Below, one piece after another: positions 1-4,791 of a stretch of DNA of 5,009 nucleotides. Source of the DNA: Bacillota bacterium (GTDB lineage Bacteria > Bacillota_A > Clostridia > Peptostreptococcales > Anaerovoracaceae); the NCBI GenBank assembly GCA_017556895.1, contig JAFYLX010000134.1, forward strand, positions 1-5,009. Direction: 5' to 3'. The notes under the pieces were generated by a model. That model was not told the origin of the DNA. It saw only the letters and a list, made by a program, of their open reading frames with translations, and made no database searches. The translations under genes were made by a program, and so were the position numbers. The stretch's first letter is position 1; each line of letters starts with the position of its first letter.

Positions 1-231
1 AGACATACTCCATTCTTCAACGGATACAGACCACAGTTCTACTTCAGAACAACAGACGTAACAGGTGATTTACAGCTTCCAGAAGGAACAGAAATGTGTA
101 TGCCAGGAGATAACATCACAATGACAATCCAGCTGATCACACCAATCGCGATCGAAGAAGGACTTAGATTCGCTATCAGAGAAGGCGGCAGAACAGTAGG
201 TTCCGGCGTTGTAACTGAAGTTATCGAATAA
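1..231 (+). CDS. tuf: Elongation factor Tu, C-terminal part (5'-truncated by window)
   Basis: The reading frame enters at base 1 and ends at TAA 229-231, giving the last 76 residues of an EF-Tu of about 397. These residues are the end of domain III, the beta-barrel that with domain II holds aminoacyl-tRNA. The visible hallmarks are [20 protein letters not shown] at the start, then LPEG, MPGDN, and the nearly invariant [13 protein letters not shown] close to the C terminus. EF-Tu is a cytosolic GTPase that delivers aminoacyl-tRNA to the ribosome. It is often the last gene of the str operon (rpsL-rpsG-fusA-tuf), and the terminator downstream fits that, but the upstream genes lie outside the window. 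Arginine is written AGA throughout and isoleucine mostly ATC, as expected of a highly expressed gene in a low-GC Firmicute. The identification is essentially certain from the motifs. Confidence 0.98.
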   Translation, partial: RHTPFFNGYRPQFYFRTTDVTGDLQLPEGTEMCMPGDNITMTIQLITPIAIEEGLRFAIREGGRTVGSGVVTEVIE

Positions 232-240
232 AGTGAGACT

Positions 241-257
241 CGGAAGCTGTGCTTCCG
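241..257 (+). other. Short perfect hairpin just after tuf
   Basis: CGGAAGC and GCTTCCG form a 7-bp perfect stem around a 3-base loop (TGT), ten bases after the tuf stop codon. No T-run follows, so it is not a classical terminator by itself. It may protect the 3' end of the tuf message from exonucleases. A second small stem, CTTT-CGC-AAAG, lies at 267-277. The rest of 258-334 shows only weak possible pairings (for example GCAAA 272-276 with TTTGC 299-303). Confidence 0.5.
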
Positions 258-334
258 TAAGCCGAACTTTCGCAAAGCTTCACAAAGAGCGTAAGAGATT
301 TGCTAGGAAGCGATTGCGTATATTATGTTGAACT

Positions 335-365
335 AGCCTGCAGCGTAAGCTGCGGGCTTTCTTTT
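335..365 (+). terminator. Intrinsic terminator of the tuf transcript
   Basis: AGCCTGCAGC (335-344) pairs with GCTGCGGGCT (349-358) across the tetraloop GTAA. This gives a 10-bp GC-rich stem with one wobble pair, followed directly by a T-rich run, TTCTTTT (359-365). This is a standard Rho-independent terminator. It lies 104 bases after the tuf stop and separates the tuf transcript from the kdd promoter region. Confidence 0.9.
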
Positions 366-400
366 ATAAAAAGGCTGATGAGCCGAAACCTGCATTATAA

Positions 401-440
401 GACTGTTAAACACTGTTAAAGGCTGTTAAAGACTGGCAAA
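401..440 (+). repeat. Four tandem 10-bp direct repeats upstream of the kdd promoter
   Basis: Four consecutive 10-mers read GACTGTTAAA, CACTGTTAAA, GGCTGTTAAA and GACTGGCAAA. The first three share CTGTTAAA exactly and the fourth has two changes in that core. The 10-base period is close to one turn of B-DNA, so equivalent bases and the short A-tracts fall on one face of the helix. The array ends 14 bases before the -35 box of the kdd promoter. That position suits a cooperative activator or repressor binding site, or an intrinsically bent upstream element. No regulator is identifiable here, so the function is inference. Confidence 0.75.
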
Positions 441-454
441 ATGGCTCTTCCGTA

Positions 455-483
455 TTGACTTGTATTGGCTGAAGTAGTACAAT
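455..483 (+). promoter_or_regulatory. Sigma-A type promoter for kdd
   Basis: A -35 box TTGACT (455-460; consensus TTGACA) and a -10 box TACAAT (478-483; consensus TATAAT) are separated by exactly 17 bases. Each box departs from consensus at one position. Transcription would start near 490, leaving a leader of about 55 bases before the kdd start codon. This is the only strong promoter seen in the window, so it probably drives kdd and, by read-through, the TRAP genes. Confidence 0.8.
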
Positions 484-492
484 TATCTTGTA
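478..492. promoter_or_regulatory. Candidate operator: TACAA-N5-TTGTA over the -10 box
   Basis: The half-sites TACAA (478-482) and TTGTA (488-492) form a perfect inverted repeat with a 5-base spacer. It covers the -10 box and the predicted start of transcription. A third copy of the half-site, TTGTA at 460-464, overlaps the end of the -35 box. A repressor dimer bound here would block RNA polymerase. Half-sites of 5 bp are short and AT-rich, so chance is possible. Confidence 0.35.
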
Positions 493-517
493 TGTGAAAA
501 TTTTAGTTATACGATAA
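483..517 (+). promoter_or_regulatory. Imperfect dyad in the kdd leader
   Basis: TTATC (483-487) can pair with GATAA (513-517), and GTAT (490-493) with ATAC (509-512), leaving a 2-base bulge on the left arm and an internal AAAATTTT palindrome (497-504). It begins in the -10 box and spans the predicted transcription start. It therefore makes more sense as a DNA operator than as an RNA stem. It overlaps the 478-492 inverted repeat. The AT-rich pairing is weak evidence. Confidence 0.3.
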
Positions 518-531
518 CATAGATGACGAAA

Positions 532-540
532 AGAAGGTGA
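532..540 (+). promoter_or_regulatory. Ribosome binding site that fixes the kdd start
   Basis: AGAAGGTGA matches the anti-Shine-Dalgarno complement AGGAGGTGA at eight of nine positions and lies five bases before ATG 546. An in-frame GTG at 537 is part of this same element and has no ribosome binding site of its own. ATG 546 is therefore the better start. Confidence 0.85.
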
Positions 541-545
541 CTACA

Positions 546-1589
546 ATGAAAACAAAAGGTGAATACTTTGGTACGCACCGTGTAATTGAGCCGGTAGGAT
601 TATTACCACAGGCTGCGGACAAAGTAGACAATACTCCTGAAATCTGGAGTAACGAAATTTTAATTGATGTTATAGCGCTTCAGCCAACAGCTACTGCTAT
701 GCATACAATTAAAGAAAAATGCGGAGACGATATTGAAGCAATTAAGCAGGAAATCTTCCGTATTGTAGAAATGCAGGGTAAGTTCCGCTGTCCGGTAACT
801 AAATCAGGCGGTATGCTTATCGGCCGAGTTAAAGAAATCGGCGCAGATATGGTCGACAAAGTTGGAGATTTAAAGGTGGGCGACAAGATTGCTACGTTAG
901 TATCTTTATCCCTTACTCCTTTAAAACTCTATGAAATTATAGATGTAAATCTGGATACAGAACAGGTTGTATGTAAGGCTGATGCCGTGCTTTTTGAAAG
1001 CGGCATTTTTACCAAGATTCCTGATGATTTAGGACAGGAACTCAGCCTGGCAGTTATGGATATTGCCGGTGCTCCTGCTCAGGTTGCAATAAATGCAAAA
1101 GCAGGGGACACAGTGGTTGTTATGGGTGCAGGCAAAGCTGGTCTTCTTTGTCTTGCAGAAGCTAAGAAGAGAGTTGCACCTCACGGTAAAGTTGTATGCC
1201 TTGAATATTCTGAAAAGCAGTGTGAACTGGTAAAAGAATTAGGAATTGCCGACGTTGTTCTTCAGGTGAACGGTCAGCAGCCTCTTGAAACATACAACAA
1301 GTATATGGAAGCAATGAACGGTGAACTTGCAGACTTTACAGTAAGTACAGTAAACGTTATGAATACTGAACTTTCAACAATTCTGGTTACTAAAGACACC
1401 GGTAAGATTTACTTCTTCACAATGAGCACAGACTTCGTTAAGGCGTCTCTTGGTGCTGAAGGGGCTAAGAAGTATGTAACAATGATTCTTGGTGCAGGCT
1501 ATTACCCTGGACATGCAGAAATCGCCTTCAACATTGTGAGAGAACATGATGGTCTAAGACAGTATCTTACAGACAGATACTGCAAATAA
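546..1589 (+). CDS. kdd: L-erythro-3,5-diaminohexanoate dehydrogenase family protein
   Basis: Kdd (EC 1.4.1.11) oxidatively deaminates L-erythro-3,5-diaminohexanoate with NAD+ to 5-amino-3-oxohexanoate, NADH and ammonium. It is a cytosolic step in lysine fermentation to acetate and butyrate. The 347-residue protein, counted from ATG 546, has the usual family length. It carries signatures I associate with Kdd: GTHRVIEP (9-16), NEILIDVIAL (36-45), PVTKSGGMLIG (83-93), GDKIATLVSLSLTPL (112-126), LFESGI (149-154) and DIAGAPAQVA (172-181). The fold is that of the medium-chain dehydrogenase/reductase superfamily. The nucleotide loop is GAGKAG at 194-199, and Glu220 after the next strand (VVCLE) favours NAD over NADP. 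The C-terminal half has TVNVMNTE and FFTMSTDF-KA-LGAEG blocks. The gene has its own promoter and is followed 54 bases later by TRAP genes with no clear terminator between. The other lysine-pathway genes are absent from the window. Family assignment is strong; the exact substrate is less certain because some positions differ from the Kdd sequences I remember. Confidence 0.88.
   Translation: MKTKGEYFGTHRVIEPVGLLPQAADKVDNTPEIWSNEILIDVIALQPTATAMHTIKEKCGDDIEAIKQEIFRIVEMQGKFRCPVTKSGGMLIGRVKEIGADMVDKVGDLKVGDKIATLVSLSLTPLKLYEIIDVNLDTEQVVCKADAVLFESGIFTKIPDDLGQELSLAVMDIAGAPAQVAINAKAGDTVVVMGAGKAGLLCLAEAKKRVAPHGKVVCLEYSEKQCELVKELGIADVVLQVNGQQPLETYNKYMEAMNGELADFTVSTVNVMNTELSTILVTKDTGKIYFFTMSTDFVKASLGAEGAKKYVTMILGAGYYPGHAEIAFNIVREHDGLRQYLTDRYCK
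1560..1582 (+). other. Stem-loop in the 3' end of kdd
   Basis: CAGTATCT (1560-1567) and AGATACTG (1575-1582) form a perfect 8-bp inverted repeat with a 7-base loop. It lies inside the last kdd codons, just before the stop codon. An A-rich stretch follows instead of a T-run, so it is not a terminator on the + strand. It could slow 3' decay or mark a processing site between kdd and dctP. Confidence 0.4.
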
Positions 1590-1602
1590 AAAGCTAATCA
1601 AG

Positions 1603-1615
1603 TAACTGACAGTTA
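1603..1615. other. 13-bp palindrome between kdd and dctP
   Basis: TAACTG-A-CAGTTA is a perfect palindrome around one central base, in the middle of the 54-base gap between kdd and dctP. The loop is too small for a good RNA hairpin, so if functional it is more likely a protein-binding site. No convincing promoter lies beside it. Confidence 0.3.
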
Positions 1616-1643
1616 TTTATTACATTTTGAGGAGGATTTTTAA

Positions 1644-2666
1644 ATGAAAAAGTTTTTAGCACTTTTATTAGTGTTCACACTTCTTCTTACTACAGCTGTA
1701 GGCTGTGGTGGTGGTGAAAGCAACACAACTACTGGTGAAGAACCTATCGTTATTTCAATCGGTCACACTGACTCATCCGCTAGATCAACTAACGTTGCAG
1801 GCGAATGGTTAGGTGAATACTTATCAGACGCAACAGACGGAAGAATCACTGTTCAGATGTATCCGGACGGACAGGCTGGTGACGACCCAGACATCGCTGC
1901 TGGTGTTAAGCTTGGAACAGTTACAATGTACTTCGGTCTTGCATCCGTTATTTCTTCAATCGTTGGTGATGAAGCAAGCTGCGTTGACCTTCCTTACCTT
2001 TACACTTCCTATGATGCATGGGTTGAAGGTACTTTCGAAAACGGCGGTCTTGAATTATTCAACGAGGCTCTTGAAGGATCCGGATACTACTGCCTTGACA
2101 TGCTTTACAATGGTATGAGAAACGTTATCTCCAACCAGAAAGTATACCACAATGCAGCAGACTTAAAGGGTCAGAAAGTAAGAATTTCTCAGAACGAATT
2201 AAACGTTGAACTTTGGAAGGCTATGGGCGCTAACCCTACACCAATGGCATGGGGCGAAGTAATCACTTCATTATCAACAAAGACAGTTGATGCTCTTGAC
2301 CACTCCATCGGCGTATTCAACGACTTCAAGATCTACGAAATGGCTCCTTACGTAACAGTTCTTAACCACTGTTCATCCCCTTATCCGCTTGTATGCTCCA
2401 CTGAATGGTTAGACTCCTTAAGCGATGCTGACAGAGAACTTATCATGGACGGCGTTAAGCAGATGTGCGAAATGCAGAGAGAACAGGAAAGAGCTAACGA
2501 ATTACAGTACTTAGATGACTTTGCAGCTGCTGGCGCAACTATCTACGAATTAACAGCTGAAGAAACTGCAGCATTTACAGAAGCAGTTCAGCCTGTATAT
2601 GATATGTGGAGAGAAAAAGTTGGTGACGAAGTTATGGACGCTTGGTTAGCAACAGTTCCTAAATAA
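1644..2666 (+). CDS. dctP: TRAP transporter substrate-binding lipoprotein, DctP family
   Basis: This is the extracellular solute receptor of a tripartite ATP-independent periplasmic (TRAP) transporter. It captures the substrate and hands it to the DctQM membrane part. The N terminus has Lys2-Lys3, a hydrophobic core (4-19) and a lipobox AVGC with Cys21 as the lipidated residue, so the protein should be anchored to the outer face of the membrane, as usual in Gram-positives. The mature domain starts near IVISIGHTD (35-43). The family core is clear: NAADLKGQKVRISQN (170-184), whose Arg180 is the conserved arginine that binds the substrate carboxylate in characterised members, then GANPTPMAWGEVITSL (195-210). 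At 340 residues the length is typical. The segment after VDAL reads DHS (219-221), where many relatives have a Gln/Glu-Asn pair, hinting at an altered pocket. A strong site GAGGAGG (1629-1635) precedes the start by eight bases. Asparagine is AAC in 12 of 14 cases, suggesting high expression. The substrate is unknown; a lysine-related amino acid is inferred only from the neighbouring genes. Confidence 0.95.
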   Translation: MKKFLALLLVFTLLLTTAVGCGGGESNTTTGEEPIVISIGHTDSSARSTNVAGEWLGEYLSDATDGRITVQMYPDGQAGDDPDIAAGVKLGTVTMYFGLASVISSIVGDEASCVDLPYLYTSYDAWVEGTFENGGLELFNEALEGSGYYCLDMLYNGMRNVISNQKVYHNAADLKGQKVRISQNELNVELWKAMGANPTPMAWGEVITSLSTKTVDALDHSIGVFNDFKIYEMAPYVTVLNHCSSPYPLVCSTEWLDSLSDADRELIMDGVKQMCEMQREQERANELQYLDDFAAAGATIYELTAEETAAFTEAVQPVYDMWREKVGDEVMDAWLATVPK

Positions 2667-2684
2667 TAAAGCTGATCGCTAAAT

Positions 2685-2708
2685 CATATATATTATCTAA
2701 AATATATG
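2685..2708 (+). other. AT-only stem-loop after dctP
   Basis: CATATAT (2685-2691) and ATATATG (2702-2708) form a 7-bp inverted repeat with a 10-base loop, 18 bases after the dctP stop codon. It is nearly all A and T, so RNA pairing would be weak. It may be nothing more than local composition. Confidence 0.25.
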
Positions 2709-2741
2709 TCAGTTTAACTACAAAATTTATAGAAATAGCTG

Positions 2742-2785
2742 AAAGTGCATCCGGGGAGCTTTGCTCCCCAGGATGTGCTTTGTTG
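2742..2785 (+). terminator. Strong hairpin between dctP and dctQ, probable partial terminator
   Basis: The left arm 2742-2759 (AAAGTGCATCC then GGGGAGC) pairs with the right arm 2763-2781 (GCTCCCC, bulged A, GGATGTGC, TTT) around a TTT loop. The stem has about 18 pairs with two wobbles and a GC-rich top. The following sequence, TTTGTTG, is only a modest T-run, so termination is likely incomplete. Sited between the binding-protein gene and the membrane-subunit genes, it would raise dctP message relative to dctQM by ending some transcripts or by blocking 3' exonucleases. The remainder of the 194-base gap (2786-2860) is AT-rich, with no clear promoter or gene apart from the dctQ ribosome binding site GGAG at 2849-2852. 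Confidence 0.7.
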
Positions 2786-2860
2786 CTTAATGATTAGACG
2801 AAATTATTTATACTTTGAGTTATATCAATATTTAAGGTCTATTTTATTGGAGTATTCCAA

Positions 2861-3397
2861 ATGGAGAAAACTATGAGAAAACTAATAAATGTACTAAACA
2901 AATCAGAAGAAATTGTATTAGTTGCCTTGTTTGCTCTTATGGTTGCAATTATTTTCATACAGGTTATTATGAGATATGTATTCCAGAATTCCCTTTACTG
3001 GTCAGAAGAACTGGGTAAATTCCTTTTCATCTGGATTTCATGGCTTGGAATCAGTATTGGTGAAAAAAGAGGCGAACACATCAAAATTACTATGCTTGTA
3101 GACAAGTGTTCAGTAAAATGGCAGCACATTCTTAACATTATTTCGGAAATTATAGTAATTGCTATTTGTGCAGTTACTGTTTACTATGGTGTTATGCTTG
3201 TTATAACGCAGGCAGGAACAAATTATGCAGGTATTAAAATCAGTGTTGCTTGGGGTTACCTGGCGGTTGTATTAGGATGCGCAATTATGATTCTTCGTTC
3301 AATCGGTATGTGTCTGACTTCCATTAAAGGGATAAAGACAGGAGAAGCCCTTGCAGATATGATTGCTGCACAGAACGCGGAAGGAGGCCAGGCATAA
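2861..3397 (+). CDS. dctQ: TRAP transporter small permease subunit, DctQ family
   Basis: DctQ is the small integral membrane subunit that pairs with DctM and helps dock the loaded DctP. The 178-residue product shows the expected four membrane segments, roughly 17-37, 53-67, 90-114 and 127-148. Between the first two lies the diagnostic family motif: Arg38, then S-x-x-W-S-E-E (44-50), Trp58, Leu62-Gly63 and HIKI (73-76). The start ATG 2861 is supported by GGAG at 2849-2852, eight bases upstream. A second in-frame ATG at 2873 is less well placed. The C-terminal tail after residue 155 is hydrophilic, and its codons contain the ribosome binding site for dctM. The stop codon touches the dctM start with no intervening base, so the two subunits are probably translationally coupled. 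Asparagine codons split three AAC to three AAT, unlike the biased dctP. Confidence 0.95.
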   Translation: MEKTMRKLINVLNKSEEIVLVALFALMVAIIFIQVIMRYVFQNSLYWSEELGKFLFIWISWLGISIGEKRGEHIKITMLVDKCSVKWQHILNIISEIIVIAICAVTVYYGVMLVITQAGTNYAGIKISVAWGYLAVVLGCAIMILRSIGMCLTSIKGIKTGEALADMIAAQNAEGGQA

Positions 3398-4702
3398 ATG
3401 AGTGTTATCGTATTATTTATAGTACTTTTTGCCTTTATCTTTTTAGGCGTTCCTGTAGGCTTTGCTATCGGTGGAGCCACAATGATTTCAATGCTGACCA
3501 CTTCCAATCTTAACATGGTTGTAAATGCTCAGTATTGTTACTCCGGTATATTCTCCTTTACAGTAATGGCGATTCCTTTTTTCATGCTTGCCGGCATAGT
3601 AATGTCAACCGGTGGTATTGCAAAGAAGATTGTTAGATTCTGTGAAGCGTTAATCGGTTCAGTAGTAGGCGGACTTGGCTGCGTAGCTATGCTTGCATGT
3701 ATGTTCTTCGGTGCTATTTCCGGTTCAGGTATGGCTACAACTTCTGCTATCGGAAGTATGCTTATTCCTGAAATGAAGGAAAAGGGATATCCCGGCGAAT
3801 ATGCTGTAACATTAGTTTGCTTCGGTGGTATCGTAGGACCTATCATCCCACCAAGCTTATCTTTCGTGCTTTACGGCTCATCAACAGGTGTTTCAATTGC
3901 AGACTTATTCCTTGCAGGTATTCTGCCTGGTATTATGATCGGCCTTGGATTCATGATGATTAACTACTATTTCTGCCGTAAGTACAAAATGGGTGTTATC
4001 CCTGCAAAGGCTGTAGATAAGTTAGAAGCAAAGGCAATTATGCGCCAAAAAGTTAAGGAACTTTGGCTGGCATTCAGAGAAGGTTTCTGGGCATTATTAT
4101 CACCTGTTATTATCCTTGGTGGTATTTACTCCGGTATCTTCACACCAACAGAAGCTGCTTGCGTATCTGTAGTATACTCTATTTTAGTAAGTGTATTCAT
4201 TTACAGAGATATGAACTGGAAGGGTATCTACAAGACATTTGTAGAAGCTGCAGTACTTAACGGTATTACATCCTTCCTACTTGGATACTCAACAGTATTC
4301 TCAACATTCATGACATTCGAAAGAGTGCCTGATTTAATTTACAACTTCCTTCTAGGAATTTCCGACAGCAAGATTGTAATGCTTCTTATCATTAACTTAG
4401 TATTGCTTCTTATCGGATGTTTCCTGGATACAGTTCCGGCAATCATCGTTATGGCACCTCTGCTCTTACCTGCTGTAAAACAGTTTGGTGTAGACCCGAT
4501 ACATTTTGGTGTTATCATGGCAGTAAACCTTGCGCTTGGACTTTGCTCACCTCCGTACGGATGTAACCTCTTCGTAGGATGTGCTGTTGGCAAGGTAAAA
4601 ATGCAGCAATTATTTAAGTGGCTTATACCTTTCTTCGCGATGGGCGTAATAATGGTAATGATTGTTACATTCGTTCCAAAAATTTCACTGATGTTCTTCT
4701 AA
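3398..4702 (+). CDS. dctM: TRAP transporter large permease subunit, DctM family
   Basis: DctM is the substrate-translocating membrane subunit, a sodium-coupled secondary transporter of the ion transporter superfamily with an elevator mechanism. The 434 residues match the usual length and are hydrophobic throughout, with about a dozen membrane segments and re-entrant loops. First-half signatures are LGVPVGFAIG (16-25), FFGAISGSGMATTSAIG (103-119) with the GSG region typical of the sodium and substrate site, and GGIVGPIIPPSLSFVLYG (143-160). The repeat-related second half has GIFTPTEAA (246-254), CFLDTVPAIIVMAPLLLP (341-358), FGVDPIHFGV (363-372) and NLALGLCSPPYGCNLF (377-392). The last block reads SPPYG where many relatives have TPPVG or TPPFG. 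AAGGAGG at 3381-3387 lies ten bases before the ATG, inside dctQ, and the start directly abuts the dctQ stop. The gene is followed by a terminator at 4717-4747, so it ends the transporter operon. Confidence 0.96.
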   Translation: MSVIVLFIVLFAFIFLGVPVGFAIGGATMISMLTTSNLNMVVNAQYCYSGIFSFTVMAIPFFMLAGIVMSTGGIAKKIVRFCEALIGSVVGGLGCVAMLACMFFGAISGSGMATTSAIGSMLIPEMKEKGYPGEYAVTLVCFGGIVGPIIPPSLSFVLYGSSTGVSIADLFLAGILPGIMIGLGFMMINYYFCRKYKMGVIPAKAVDKLEAKAIMRQKVKELWLAFREGFWALLSPVIILGGIYSGIFTPTEAACVSVVYSILVSVFIYRDMNWKGIYKTFVEAAVLNGITSFLLGYSTVFSTFMTFERVPDLIYNFLLGISDSKIVMLLIINLVLLLIGCFLDTVPAIIVMAPLLLPAVKQFGVDPIHFGVIMAVNLALGLCSPPYGCNLFVGCAVGKVKMQQLFKWLIPFFAMGVIMVMIVTFVPKISLMFF

Positions 4703-4716
4703 AGAGAATATAAATG

Positions 4717-4747
4717 TCAAAACTACCTGCCAGTCAGGTAGTTTTGA
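4717..4747 (+). terminator. Intrinsic terminator after dctM, symmetric
   Basis: TCAAAACTACCTG (4717-4729) and CAGGTAGTTTTGA (4735-4747) are a perfect 13-bp inverted repeat around the loop CCAGT. The A-run on the left and T-run on the right give a U-tract in either direction, so the element can work on both strands. The T-run is only four bases, so some read-through into the next gene is possible. Confidence 0.8.
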
Positions 4748-4776
4748 TTATGATGCTAAAGTAAATGACGGTATAT

Positions 4777-4782
4777 AGAAGG
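4777..4782 (+). promoter_or_regulatory. Ribosome binding site of the lysO-like gene
   Basis: AGAAGG sits nine bases before ATG 4792 and supports that start. No convincing promoter is visible in the short stretch 4748-4776 between the terminator and this site. Confidence 0.7.
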
Positions 4783-4791
4783 TTATAGATA

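Noticed and set aside
39..275. Reverse-strand open frame opposite the end of tuf, and similar open frames opposite kdd, dctQ and dctM or in other frames of dctP and dctM.
   Set aside because: They lie wholly or mostly over well-recognised genes, show no family motifs and are explained as shadows of the real coding frames.
258..334. Possible riboswitch or small RNA in the tuf-kdd gap.
   Set aside because: Several short pairings are possible but they compete with each other, and no known riboswitch core was recognised. The segment also lies upstream of the tuf terminator, not in the kdd leader.
375..390. CTGATGAGCCGAAAC resembles the hammerhead ribozyme core (CUGANGA...GAAA).
   Set aside because: Only three bases lie between CTGATGA and GAAA, so there is no stem II, and no flanking pairing or cleavage triplet fitting stems I and III was found. 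The short GGCT-GATG-AGCC stem also conflicts with the ribozyme fold.
401..440. CRISPR array.
   Set aside because: The repeats are 10 bases long, directly adjoining and have no spacers; no cas genes are present.
537..545. GTG 537 as an upstream start for kdd.
   Set aside because: It lies inside the ribosome binding site AGAAGGTGA that serves ATG 546 and has no binding site of its own.
2783..2814. Possible promoter for dctQ: TTGCTT (2783-2788) and TATACT (2809-2814).
   Set aside because: The spacer is 20 bases, too long for a normal sigma-A promoter, and the -35 box is poor. It would need start-site mapping to be believed.
2790..2876. A 28-codon open frame ahead of dctQ ending at a TGA that overlaps ATG 2873.
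   Set aside because: No ribosome binding site precedes its ATG, its composition is that of AT-rich spacer, and dctQ is better started at 2861, so the overlap is probably chance.
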